Below the pieces are notes generated by a model. It was given only the letters and a program-made list of their open reading frames with translations. It did no database searches and was not told where the DNA came from. The position numbers and the translations under genes are program-made. 64,000 bases of DNA from Cellulomonas sp. Root485 (GTDB lineage: Bacteria; Actinomycetota; Actinomycetes; Actinomycetales; Cellulomonadaceae), in NCBI RefSeq assembly GCF_001426705.1, contig NZ_LMFC01000001.1, positions 485,789 through 549,788 of the forward strand, given 5' to 3'. Shown here in pieces: positions 35,573 through 43,892 of this stretch. Every line of letters starts with the position of its first letter. Positions within the stretch are counted from its first letter, which is position 1.

Positions 35573-36052
35573 ATGGGCATCGTCCGTCCGCACCTCTGGT
35601 TCGACGACCAGGCCGCGTCCGCCGCGCGGTTCTACGCCGACGTCATCCCGAACACGGTCATCCACTCGATCACGACCGCGCCACCGGGCACGCCGGGCGT
35701 CGCCGAGGGCGCCGAGTTCATCGTCGAGCTGACGATCGACGGCATGCGGGTCACGTTCCTCAACGCCGGCCCCGTGTTCACGCTCGACGAGGCGTTCTCG
35801 TTCGTCCTCGACTGCCAGGACCAGGCGGAGGTCGACCACTACTGGGAGACCCTGACCGCCGACGGCGGCCGACCCAGCCAGTGCGGCTGGCTCGTCGACA
35901 AGTTCGGCGTCTCCTGGCAGGTGGTCCCCGTGCAGCTCGACGACGTGATGTCGCGCCCTGACGCCGACGGGGTCGCGCGCGCCATGGCGGCGATGCTGAC
36001 GATGGGCAAGCTCGACATCGCGGGCCTCGAGGCGGCGTACCGGGGCGGGTGA
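35573..36052 (+). CDS. VOC-family protein (PhnB/3-demethylubiquinone-methyltransferase-like fold)
   Basis: This 159-residue protein of the glyoxalase/bleomycin-resistance superfamily begins VRPHLWFDDQAASAARFYADVIPNT and contains DHYWETLTADGG and CGWLVDKFGVSWQVVP, the pattern of the PhnB-like subgroup. The catalytic role is unknown; such proteins are often linked to stress or metal-dependent chemistry. The ribosome binding site is GGAGAGGAG. It is 68 bases from folD, so it may be read through from that operon. Confidence 0.8.
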   Translation: MGIVRPHLWFDDQAASAARFYADVIPNTVIHSITTAPPGTPGVAEGAEFIVELTIDGMRVTFLNAGPVFTLDEAFSFVLDCQDQAEVDHYWETLTADGGRPSQCGWLVDKFGVSWQVVPVQLDDVMSRPDADGVARAMAAMLTMGKLDIAGLEAAYRGG

Positions 36053-36086
36053 CAGAAGTGTCGGCGGGATCGGGTTGGATGGGCCG

Positions 36087-36899
36087 GTGCTGACCATCGC
36101 GAGCGTGAACGTCAACGGGATCCGGGCCGCCTACAAGCGGGGGATGGGCACCTGGTTGGACGCCCGGAAGCCGGACGTGATCCTGCTGCAGGAGGTCCGA
36201 GCGACGGACGAGATCCTGGCGGACCACCTGCCGCCCGGCGAGTGGCACCTCGCGCACGAGGCGAGCGAGACCAAGGGGCGGGCGGGTGTCGCGATCGCGA
36301 GCAGGTTGCCGATGACGGCCGTCCGGATCGGGCTGAAGACGGGCGTGACCGGTGACTCCGGGCGTTGGGTGGAGGCCGACCTGGAGCTCCCCGCGCGCGA
36401 GGGCGCTCCGACGCGGAGCATCACCGTGGTGTCCACGTACCTGCACTCGGGGACGCTCGGGACGCCGTCGATGGACGAGAAGTACGCGTTCCTCGACCAC
36501 GTCACCGGCCGGTTGGCCGACATCGCGGAGCAGGGTGGCTACGCCGCCGTCGCCGGGGACGTGAACATCGCGCACCGCGAGGCGGACATCAGGAACTGGA
36601 AGGGCAACCTGAAGTCGGCCGGGTTCCTCCCGCGCGAGCGCGCCTACCTCGACCGCTGGTTCGACGACCTGGGTTGGCACGACCTCGGCCGCGAGCTCGG
36701 CGGCGAGGGACCCGGACCGTTCACGTGGTGGTCGTGGCGCGGGAAGGCGTTCGACAACGACGCCGGCTGGCGCATCGACTACCAGCTGGCGACGCCGGAC
36801 CTCGCCGACGCGGCTGTGAGCGCCACGGTGGACCGGGCGGCCACCTACGCGGAGCGGTTCTCCGACCATGCCCCGGTGGTGGTCGAGTACGACCTCTGA
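36087..36899 (+). CDS. xthA: Exodeoxyribonuclease III
   Basis: This 270-residue apurinic-site endonuclease/3'-5' exonuclease of base-excision repair begins LTIASVNVNGIRAAYKRG, then has LLQEVRA (metal-binding Glu), GDVNIAH (Asp/Asn pair), the WRIDYQ active-site region and SDHAPVVVEY (catalytic His). The GTG at 36087 gives the classic family N-terminus and is six bases after TTGGAT, so it is probably leaderless. TTG at 36075 is the alternative start. Confidence 0.93.
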   Translation: MLTIASVNVNGIRAAYKRGMGTWLDARKPDVILLQEVRATDEILADHLPPGEWHLAHEASETKGRAGVAIASRLPMTAVRIGLKTGVTGDSGRWVEADLELPAREGAPTRSITVVSTYLHSGTLGTPSMDEKYAFLDHVTGRLADIAEQGGYAAVAGDVNIAHREADIRNWKGNLKSAGFLPRERAYLDRWFDDLGWHDLGRELGGEGPGPFTWWSWRGKAFDNDAGWRIDYQLATPDLADAAVSATVDRAATYAERFSDHAPVVVEYDL

Positions 36900-36965
36900 C
36901 GGGAGCGGTCGTCCCGCTCCGTTGGGACGACGCGCAGCCACCCCGCGCCTCGTTACGGTGGTCGG

Positions 36966-38123
36966 ATGACTCCGGCCCCCGCCCCGTGGAGCGGGCCGCC
37001 GTGGGGGCGCGGTCGGTGGGGCTGGGTGGCCGTGCCCGCCTCGTTCCTCGCGCTCGTCACCGTCCTCGGTGCCGCCGGGGCCGCCTGGTGGCACCCGCAG
37101 GCGCGGGCGTTCGACGCGGTCGCGGTGGTCCTGCTCCTGCTTGCGCCGGCCGCGATCGTGCTGGTCGTGCGGGGTGGTCGCGCTGCCCTCGTGGGGTCGG
37201 TGCTCGCGGTCCTCGGGCCCACCACGTTCGTCGCGCTCGGGTACGAGCCGGGGCCGGCGTTCGTGCCGCTCGGCTTCGTCGTCGTCGCGCTCGGCGTCAC
37301 CCGTCAGCGGGTTCTGTCCCTCGCCGCGGGGACGGCAGGAGCGATCGCCGTGGCGGTCCTCTCGATCGGTCCCGGCAGCCCGACACTCGTGTACGCGACC
37401 GTCACGGTCGCGGGCCTCGCCGTCGCGATGCTGCTGGGGGAGGGTGCGCGCGGCCGGGCCGAGCGCATGCAGGCGTTGCGCGCGGCGCGGGTGTCCCGCC
37501 AGGAGTCGGCGGTCGCCGCCGAGCGCCTGCGCATCGCCCGGGAGCTCCACGACGTCCTCGCCCACTCGCTGTCCGGCATCACGGTGCAGGCGGGGGTGGG
37601 ACTGCACCTCATGGACCGCGAGCCCGAGGCGGCCCGGCGCGCGCTGACCGAGATCCGCGAGGCGAGCCGCGACGCTCTCGACGAGGTGCGCGAGGTGCTG
37701 GGTGTGCTGCGCGCGGACGGCGAGGCACCGCGAGAACCCACCGCCGGTCACGGCCCGCGCAGCGTCGGCGAGCTTCTGGTCCGAGCGCGCGCCGACGGCC
37801 TCACCGTCGATGACGAGGGCGTCGACGAGGCGGCGACGCGAGTGCCCGAGAGTCTCGCCGGCGTCGTCCACCGCACCCTGCAGGAGGCCCTGACGAACGT
37901 GCGACGGCACGCGCCGGGAGCATCCGTGCAGGTCAGGCTCGTGGTGGGCGACTCGATCGTGCTCGAGGTCGTCGACGACGGCCCCGGCGCCGACGAGATC
38001 GTCGAGGGCTACGGTCTGCGCGGCATGCGCGAGCGCGCCGAGTCCGTCGGCGGGACGCTCGTCGCCGGTCCCGGACCGACGGGGTTCCGGGTCCGGCTCG
38101 AGCTCCCGAGGGTGGAGCGATGA
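36966..38123 (+). CDS. Sensor histidine kinase, NarL/DesK class
   Basis: This 385-residue membrane sensor has four to six hydrophobic segments in residues 20-160, a HisKA_3 dimerisation domain with the phosphoacceptor His195 (RELHDVLAHSLSG), and a HATPase_c domain with N-box QEALTNVRRHA and G-box GYGLRGMRERAESVGG. It phosphorylates the response regulator that follows (ATGA overlap). The signal is unknown; the short extracytoplasmic loops suggest intramembrane sensing. TACGGT lies six bases before the ATG. Confidence 0.92.
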   Translation: MTPAPAPWSGPPWGRGRWGWVAVPASFLALVTVLGAAGAAWWHPQARAFDAVAVVLLLLAPAAIVLVVRGGRAALVGSVLAVLGPTTFVALGYEPGPAFVPLGFVVVALGVTRQRVLSLAAGTAGAIAVAVLSIGPGSPTLVYATVTVAGLAVAMLLGEGARGRAERMQALRAARVSRQESAVAAERLRIARELHDVLAHSLSGITVQAGVGLHLMDREPEAARRALTEIREASRDALDEVREVLGVLRADGEAPREPTAGHGPRSVGELLVRARADGLTVDDEGVDEAATRVPESLAGVVHRTLQEALTNVRRHAPGASVQVRLVVGDSIVLEVVDDGPGADEIVEGYGLRGMRERAESVGGTLVAGPGPTGFRVRLELPRVER

Positions 38124-38785
38124 TCCGCGTCCTGCTCGCCGACGACCAGGCGCTGGTGCGCGGCGGCTTCCGTGCGCTGCTGGACGCCGAGCCCGACCTG
38201 ACGGTCGTCGGGGAGGCGTCGACGGGCGACGAGGCCGTGCGGCTGGCCCTCGACCTGCTGCCGGACGTCGTGCTGATGGACATCCGGATGCCCGGCACGG
38301 ACGGTCTGGCCGCGACCCGACGGATCGTCGCCGAACCGCGGGCCGCCGGTGTGCGCGTCGTGGTGGTGACCACGTTCGAGCTCGACGAGTACGTCACGGA
38401 GGCCATCCGCGGGGGAGCGTCGGGGTTCCTGGTCAAGGACACCGAGCCCGCGGACCTCCTGCGTGCCGTGCGCGTCGTCGCGGCCGGTGACGCGCTGCTG
38501 TCGCCGACCGTCACCCGGCGTCTGCTGGCCACCGTCGCCCGCGCGACGCGGGAGGTCACCGAGGCGCCGGCGCTCGCGGACCTCACGCCGCGGGAGCGCG
38601 AGATGCTCGTGCTCGTCGCCGAGGGCCTGTCGAACGACGAGATCGGCGAGCGCCTCTTCCTCAGCCCGCTGACCGTGAAGACCCACGTGCTGCGCGCGGC
38701 GACCAAGCTCGGTGCACGCGACCGCGCGCAGATGGTGGTCGTCGCCTACGAGTCCGGGGTGGTGCGACCCGGCTGGGCCGGCTGA
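38120..38785 (+). CDS. LuxR/NarL-family response regulator
   Basis: This 221-residue regulator has a receiver domain with phosphoacceptor Asp54 (VVLMDIRMPG), the switch Thr in VVTTFELDEY and the Lys in FLVKDTEP, and a C-terminal LuxR-type helix-turn-helix (LTPREREMLVLVAEGLSNDEIGE). It is translationally coupled to the kinase. Its target is unknown. The SHOCT-domain gene 112 bases downstream is a candidate member of its regulon. Confidence 0.94.
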   Translation: MIRVLLADDQALVRGGFRALLDAEPDLTVVGEASTGDEAVRLALDLLPDVVLMDIRMPGTDGLAATRRIVAEPRAAGVRVVVVTTFELDEYVTEAIRGGASGFLVKDTEPADLLRAVRVVAAGDALLSPTVTRRLLATVARATREVTEAPALADLTPREREMLVLVAEGLSNDEIGERLFLSPLTVKTHVLRAATKLGARDRAQMVVVAYESGVVRPGWAG

Positions 38786-38897
38786 CTCCGCGCGGAGCAC
38801 GCCGGACGCTCCGCACGGACGACGACGCGGGCACCTGCTCGGGGCGACGGTGATGGTCCGGTCGAGCGTCGACCGGCTCGAGAACCGAAGGACCATC

Positions 38898-39179
38898 ATG
38901 CTCACCACCCTCGTGTCCCACCCCGTCGGCTACGGCTGGGGATGGGGTCCCGGACCCTGGTTCCTGCTCGTGCCGCTGTTCTGGTTCGGGCTCATCGCGC
39001 TGTTCTTCGCGATCGGGAGCCGCCGTCGCCGCCGCTACTGGGGAAGCTGGGACGGCCCCCGGGACGGCGGCAGCGCTCGCGCCGTCCTGGCGGAGCGGTA
39101 TGCACGAGGCGAGATCGACGAGACCGAGTACCGGTCACGGCTCGAGGTGCTGCTGGCCTCCGACCGCCCTCAGGGCTGA
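38898..39179 (+). CDS. Small membrane protein with SHOCT domain
   Basis: This 93-residue protein has a Gly/Trp-rich N-terminus (GYGWGWGPGPW), one transmembrane helix (FLLVPLFWFGLIALFFAIG), a basic stop-transfer patch (SRRRRRY) and a C-terminal SHOCT motif (AVLAERYARGEIDETEYRSRLEVL). SHOCT segments occur in many short bacterial membrane proteins and are thought to mediate oligomerisation. The ribosome binding site is GAAGGA. Its position next to the two-component system suggests a shared role in envelope response. Confidence 0.8.
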   Translation: MLTTLVSHPVGYGWGWGPGPWFLLVPLFWFGLIALFFAIGSRRRRRYWGSWDGPRDGGSARAVLAERYARGEIDETEYRSRLEVLLASDRPQG

Positions 39180-39304
39180 CGGGGCCGCCGAGGTCGCGCC
39201 CCGAGCTCGAGACCGTGCCCGTGGTGCTGGTGGCACGACGCCGCGCCGACGTCGACCGAATCCTTTAACGTGGCGGCACAGGGGTTCGGCGGGACGGAGC
39301 GGGC

Positions 39305-41980
39305 GTGACGCGGGGTCGGGCGGGGCGAGCTGTCGCCGCGCTCGCGTCTGCCCTCGTCGTGATGGCCGGGCTCGTCCTCGTCCCCTCGTCCGCGGCTCGT
39401 GCGGACTTCGCGTCGCAGTGCGCCGCGCCTGACCGGACCGTTGCCGCGACCGACGCGTCGATCGCCGTCGCTGCGGGCGAGACCGTGCTGGTCGACATCG
39501 GGTTCCAGGGCGGCGTGGACGCACTTCCCGCAGGCGGCACGCTGTGCGTCGCGCCGGGTGGGAGCCTGACCGCGACCTACATGAACAACGCCGCGGGAGC
39601 GCTCGTCGTCGCTGCCGGGGGCACCCTGGGCATGCCCCAGGTGGCCGTGTCGGCGGGGTTCTCCCTGGAGATCGAGGGCGTCGCCACCTTCGCGGGGCTC
39701 AACGTGAACGGCGCCGCCGACGTGCACGTCGCCCCCAGCGGCGAGCTTGTCGTCAGCGGTGACGTCAACCCGTCCGCCGGGACCTTCACCAACGAGGGGA
39801 CGTTCCGGGTCGAGGGTGGGATGAACCTCAACACCGCGGTCGTGCTCGAGAACGCCGGTGTCCTGACGGTGGCCGGCGGCGCGACGGTGAACGGGCTGCT
39901 GGCCAACTCGGGACTGGCGACGTTCTCCGGTGGGCTCATCATCAACGGGTCGGGTGCGCTGCAGAACACCTGCGCGATCGACACGGTGGGGAACCTGATC
40001 AACGACAGCCCGGACGCGAGCAACGGCGGCGTGGTCGTCGTCACGGGCGATCTCGTGAACAACGGGGTGTGGCAGCAGACGCAGGCCGCGGTGACCAGCG
40101 CCGTCGGGCTCACGGAGGACGGGTCGGTCTCGGGGTTCGGCGGCTACCGGTTCACGGGGACGACCTCCGTGCAGGGGAGCTTCGTCGGTGACTCGTCGAC
40201 GGAGCCGATCCGCGTGCAGACCGTCGCTCCCGCGGGTCAGATCTTCGACGTGGAGACCGGCACGATCGCCAACGTGCTCCGCACGACCGTCGAGGTGCCC
40301 GCGGTGCCGGAGTGCGCCGGCCCGCCGGCTCCCTCGTCCGCCGACGTCCAGACGACGAAGACCGGCCCGGCCAGCGTGCTCGAGGGCGGGACCGTCTCCT
40401 ACGTCGTCACCGTGCGCAACGCCGGGCCGTCGGATGCGGCCGACGTCGTCGTCAGCGACTCGCTCCCCGCGGGGTTCGCGCTCGATCCCGCGTCCACGAC
40501 GGGCACGCTCTCCGGGAGCACGCTGACGTGGGTGCTGGGAACGGTCGCGGTCGACCAGGAGGTCACGCTGACGTTCTCGGGGACCGCCACGGCTCCGGCG
40601 GGCTCGCTGCTGCTCAACGTCGTCCGGTCGACGTCGAGCGTCCCGGACCCGGCGCCGTCCAACAACGACGGCTCGGACGGGTCGAGCCAGGTGTCCACGG
40701 AGGTCGTGGCGGTGCCGCCTCCGATCAACGTGCCGCCGACGGCCGACGACCTGGAGCGCGAGACGGTGACGCGACGGCTGGTGGTGGGTCGCGTGTCGGC
40801 CACCGACCCGGACGTCGGGCAGGAGCTCACGTTCACCCTGGTCACGGGGCCGGCCAACGGGTTCGCGTACCTCAGCGCCGCGGGCGGTCTCGTCTACGTG
40901 TCCGACCGCGACTTCGCCGGGATCGAGACCTTCGAGTACCAGGTCTGCGACAACGCGTCACCGACGCCGGGGTGCGACACGGCCACCATCACCGTCGTCG
41001 TGCGGCCGTGGGCGACGAACGACATCGCCGTGACGTTCGCGGACACGCCGGTCAGCATCCCGATCCTGTCCAACGACAGCGCCGGAGCACCCCTGGACGC
41101 GACCCCCGTGACCGTGCCCGCGAACGGCACCGTCACGCTGGATCCAGCCACCCGGCGCGCGACCTACACGCCTGCGGCCGGCTTCACCGGGCTCGACACG
41201 TTCGAGTACCGGATCTGCTCGCCGACAGTCCCGTCACTGTGCGACACGGCGCAGGTCACCGTCCTGGTCGTCGCGCCCAACCTGCCACCCGCCGTCGACT
41301 CCCTCCTGCTGACCACGTCGACCGACGTGCCCGTCACCGGTGTGCTCGTCACCTCGGACCCGAACCCCTCGGACACGCTCACGACGTTCCGTGGCATCCC
41401 GCCGCGCAGCGGCTCGGCGGCGGTCGAGCCGTCGGGGTCGACGACGTACGCCCCACGGGCAGGGTTCGCCGGCCGGGACAGCTACGGGGTGATCGTCTGC
41501 GACGACGGCATCCCGGTGCTGTGCGCGACGGGGCGGGTGCTCGTCGAGGTCCTGCCCGTCGCGGCGCCCGACACGGCGACGACGATCGCCGGCACGCCGG
41601 TCGACATCGACATCGCGAGCAACGACCGAGGGCTGGTGGGACCCGCCACGGTCACCACCGCACCCGCTCGCGGCGCGGTCACGGTCGCCGGTGGGACAGC
41701 CAGGTACGCGCCGGAGGCCGGCTTCGTCGGGACGGACACGTTCGAGTACACGATCTGCGCGACCCTCGAGCCTGATCTGTGCGCGACGACCACCGTGACC
41801 GTCACGGTGACCGCGGTGCCGCCACCGGACCCGGGCCCGACGCCGACGCCGATCCCGACGCCTGGTGGCGGTGGTGCGCTGGCCGTCACGGGTGCGGACC
41901 CGCTCCCCGCGCTCCTGCTCGGGGTCGGGCTCCTGCTCGTCGGCGGGTGCCTGGTGCTGCTCGGCCGTCGCCGCGCGTAG
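39305..41980 (+). CDS. Large sortase-anchored surface protein with DUF11 and repeated Ig-like domains
   Basis: This 891-residue secreted protein has a signal peptide (to about residue 35, SSAARA). A Gly/Asn-rich region with beta-solenoid-like repeats follows (about 40-330), then a DUF11 domain (about 340-470; TVSYVVTVRNAGPSDAADVVV), then four tandem Ig/cadherin-like modules (about 475-835) each with a GF.G.D(T/S)(F/Y)EY-type strand and a C...(C/L)-spaced pair. A short Pro/Thr spacer leads to LAVTG, a hydrophobic helix and RRRA, an LAxTG-type sorting signal. It is probably a wall-anchored adhesin. No sortase gene is in the window. Confidence 0.85.
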   Translation: MTRGRAGRAVAALASALVVMAGLVLVPSSAARADFASQCAAPDRTVAATDASIAVAAGETVLVDIGFQGGVDALPAGGTLCVAPGGSLTATYMNNAAGALVVAAGGTLGMPQVAVSAGFSLEIEGVATFAGLNVNGAADVHVAPSGELVVSGDVNPSAGTFTNEGTFRVEGGMNLNTAVVLENAGVLTVAGGATVNGLLANSGLATFSGGLIINGSGALQNTCAIDTVGNLINDSPDASNGGVVVVTGDLVNNGVWQQTQAAVTSAVGLTEDGSVSGFGGYRFTGTTSVQGSFVGDSSTEPIRVQTVAPAGQIFDVETGTIANVLRTTVEVPAVPECAGPPAPSSADVQTTKTGPASVLEGGTVSYVVTVRNAGPSDAADVVVSDSLPAGFALDPASTTGTLSGSTLTWVLGTVAVDQEVTLTFSGTATAPAGSLLLNVVRSTSSVPDPAPSNNDGSDGSSQVSTEVVAVPPPINVPPTADDLERETVTRRLVVGRVSATDPDVGQELTFTLVTGPANGFAYLSAAGGLVYVSDRDFAGIETFEYQVCDNASPTPGCDTATITVVVRPWATNDIAVTFADTPVSIPILSNDSAGAPLDATPVTVPANGTVTLDPATRRATYTPAAGFTGLDTFEYRICSPTVPSLCDTAQVTVLVVAPNLPPAVDSLLLTTSTDVPVTGVLVTSDPNPSDTLTTFRGIPPRSGSAAVEPSGSTTYAPRAGFAGRDSYGVIVCDDGIPVLCATGRVLVEVLPVAAPDTATTIAGTPVDIDIASNDRGLVGPATVTTAPARGAVTVAGGTARYAPEAGFVGTDTFEYTICATLEPDLCATTTVTVTVTAVPPPDPGPTPTPIPTPGGGGALAVTGADPLPALLLGVGLLLVGGCLVLLGRRRA

Positions 41981-41999
41981 GACGTCGACCCCGCACGTG

Positions 42000-43268
42000 T
42001 CAGGCGTCGACCACGGGCGCGCCCGGCAGGTCGCGCATCCGGATCAGGGGCGAGAGCACGACGGGGACCGCGGCGAGCGCCATCAGGCCGACGGAGACCC
42101 AGAGGGTCGGCAGGACGCCGAGGTGGGTGCCCAGCCAGCCGCCGAGCAGCCCACCGATCGGCATCGAACCCCACACGATGAACCGCACGGAGGCGTTCAT
42201 GCGGCCGAGCAGCGGGGGAGGGCAGACGCGCTGCCGAAAGCTCACCTGGGCCACGTTGTAGACGATGACGGCGAAGCCGAACGCCGCGCCACCGGTGATG
42301 AGCAGGGGCGCCGCCGGGATCGCGCTGGTGGCGGCGAGCGGCGTCAGCGCGGCCGCGGGGGCGGACACGAGAGCGGCGAGCGGGATGATCCGGCCCTCGC
42401 CGATCCACTGCGCGAGGCGGCCCGCGACCACGGCCCCGACCAGCCCGCCGACCGCCGACGCGGACAGGATCGCGCCGTAGGCCGCGGTGCCGAGGCCAAG
42501 GGTCCGCAGCACGTAGATGACCAGCACGGCGCCGGAGACGGCGCCCGCGAAGTTGGCCAGCGACGTGCACACGACGATCCGTCGCAGGTACGGCTCGTGG
42601 ACGACGAACCGCAGCCCCTCGGCGATCTCGACGCGCAGCGGGCGCCGCGTGTCCGGGTGCGGGGGCGTCTCCTGCTGCTGGATCCGGCCGACGGCGAAGG
42701 CGGAGACCAGATAGGTGACGACGGTGACCGCGATGAGCGCGGGTGCCGCGATCACCCGCAGCAGCAGGCCGCCGAGCGCGGGTCCCACGACCTGCGCGAC
42801 GGACGCGGTCGCCTGCAGCTTGGAGTTGCCCTCGACCAGGTGGTCGAGACCGACGAGGCCCGGGATGTAGCTCTGGTGCGACACGTCGAAGAACACCGTG
42901 GCCACGCTGATCACGAGAGCGGCGACGATCAGCAGGGGGACCGTGGCGTGTCCGGTCGAGGCGGTCACGACGACGGTGGCGAGCACGGCAGCCCGGACCA
43001 GGTCCGCGACGATGAGGACGCGACGCTTGCGCATGCGGTCCACCCAGGCGCCCGCGGGGAGGCCGATGAGTAGGAACGCGGCGTACTCGGCGGCGTTGAG
43101 GACACCCATCTCCCACTCGGTCGCGGCGAGCTGCTGGACCGCGAAGATCGGCAGCACGAGGGCCGTCAGCTGCGCGCCCAGCTGCCCGAGGGCATCACCC
43201 GTCCAGAGCCGGCGGAAGTCCGGGTGGTGGATCAGCGACCGGCTGGTCGTGGTGTCGGGGGTGCTCAC
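42000..43268 (-). CDS. Major facilitator superfamily exporter
   Basis: This 422-residue transporter has about twelve helices, with the MFS loop signature AGAWVDRMRKRRVLIVADLVRA between helices 2 and 3. It begins with a short cytoplasmic segment (SLIHHPDFRRLWTGDALGQLG), the pattern of the MFS-3/enterobactin-exporter-like group. It should export drugs or metabolites by proton antiport. The GTG start is preceded by a full promoter: TTGACA (43304-43299), 17 bases, GATGCT (43281-43276), then seven bases. It is divergent from an ArsR gene whose operator overlaps this promoter. Confidence 0.85.
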   Translation of the reverse strand: MSTPDTTTSRSLIHHPDFRRLWTGDALGQLGAQLTALVLPIFAVQQLAATEWEMGVLNAAEYAAFLLIGLPAGAWVDRMRKRRVLIVADLVRAAVLATVVVTASTGHATVPLLIVAALVISVATVFFDVSHQSYIPGLVGLDHLVEGNSKLQATASVAQVVGPALGGLLLRVIAAPALIAVTVVTYLVSAFAVGRIQQQETPPHPDTRRPLRVEIAEGLRFVVHEPYLRRIVVCTSLANFAGAVSGAVLVIYVLRTLGLGTAAYGAILSASAVGGLVGAVVAGRLAQWIGEGRIIPLAALVSAPAAALTPLAATSAIPAAPLLITGGAAFGFAVIVYNVAQVSFRQRVCPPPLLGRMNASVRFIVWGSMPIGGLLGGWLGTHLGVLPTLWVSVGLMALAAVPVVLSPLIRMRDLPGAPVVDA

Positions 43269-43287
43269 GCGGCCCAGCATCGACAAC

Positions 43288-43307
43288 TGATTGGGAAATG
43301 TCAATCA
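43288..43307. promoter_or_regulatory. Shared operator/promoter of the MFS and ArsR genes
   Basis: TGATTG (43288-43293) and CAATCA (43302-43307) form a perfect 6-pair inverted repeat with an 8-base spacer. It covers the -35 of the leftward promoter (TTGACA, 43304-43299) and the candidate rightward -35 (TTGGGA, 43291-43296; 17 bases; GAGGAT, 43314-43319). A repressor bound here would silence both genes at once. Binding by the adjacent ArsR protein is the obvious inference. Confidence 0.65.
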
Positions 43308-43325
43308 CTGTGCGAGGATCGACCC

Positions 43326-43892
43326 ATGACGGAGCCTGCCCGCCGTGACACGGCCGACATCGACGCCGACGCGCGCGCCCTCGCGAGCACCGTCCGCATC
43401 CGGATCCTGCGGCTGTGCCTCGACGAGGCCCTCACCAACCGCGAGATCGCCGAGCGCCTCGACCGCAACCCCGCCACCGTCCTGCACCACGTCCGCACGC
43501 TCGTCGACCGCGGCTTCCTCGCGGCCGAGCCCACCCGGCGGGGTGCCCGCGGGTCACGCGAGGTGCCGTACCGCGCCACGGGCAAGTCCTGGCGCACCCC
43601 CGGCGGGCCTGGCATGAGCCGCATCCTCATCGACGCGTTCCTCGAGGAGGTCGCGCTGGTCGACCCGCAGGACGTCATCACCACGCGCCTCGGTGTGCGG
43701 CTCGACGCGTCCGGGTTCGAGGAGCTCGCATCGCGCATCGGGGCGGTGCTCGACGACTTCGCGGCCCGGTCCCCGACCCCGGACGGCACCCCCTACTCCG
43801 TGTTCTTCGCGCTGCACGAGGACGTGACGCGTCAGACGCCTCCGCGCAGCGCCGCGATGGGCTCGATGGACGCCGCCTTGAGCGACGGGTAG
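43326..43892 (+). CDS. ArsR-family helix-turn-helix regulator
   Basis: This 188-residue regulator has a winged helix (about 16-70; RIRILRLCLDEALTNREIAERLDRNPATVLHHVRTL) and a C-terminal region of about 110 residues of unknown ligand specificity. No cysteine-pair metal site of the classic ArsR type is evident, so a small organic ligand is more likely. It probably represses itself and the divergent MFS gene. The last 61 bases overlap the end of the convergent permease gene, so its final 20 or so residues are read from DNA also coding on the other strand. Confidence 0.82.
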   Translation: MTEPARRDTADIDADARALASTVRIRILRLCLDEALTNREIAERLDRNPATVLHHVRTLVDRGFLAAEPTRRGARGSREVPYRATGKSWRTPGGPGMSRILIDAFLEEVALVDPQDVITTRLGVRLDASGFEELASRIGAVLDDFAARSPTPDGTPYSVFFALHEDVTRQTPPRSAAMGSMDAALSDG

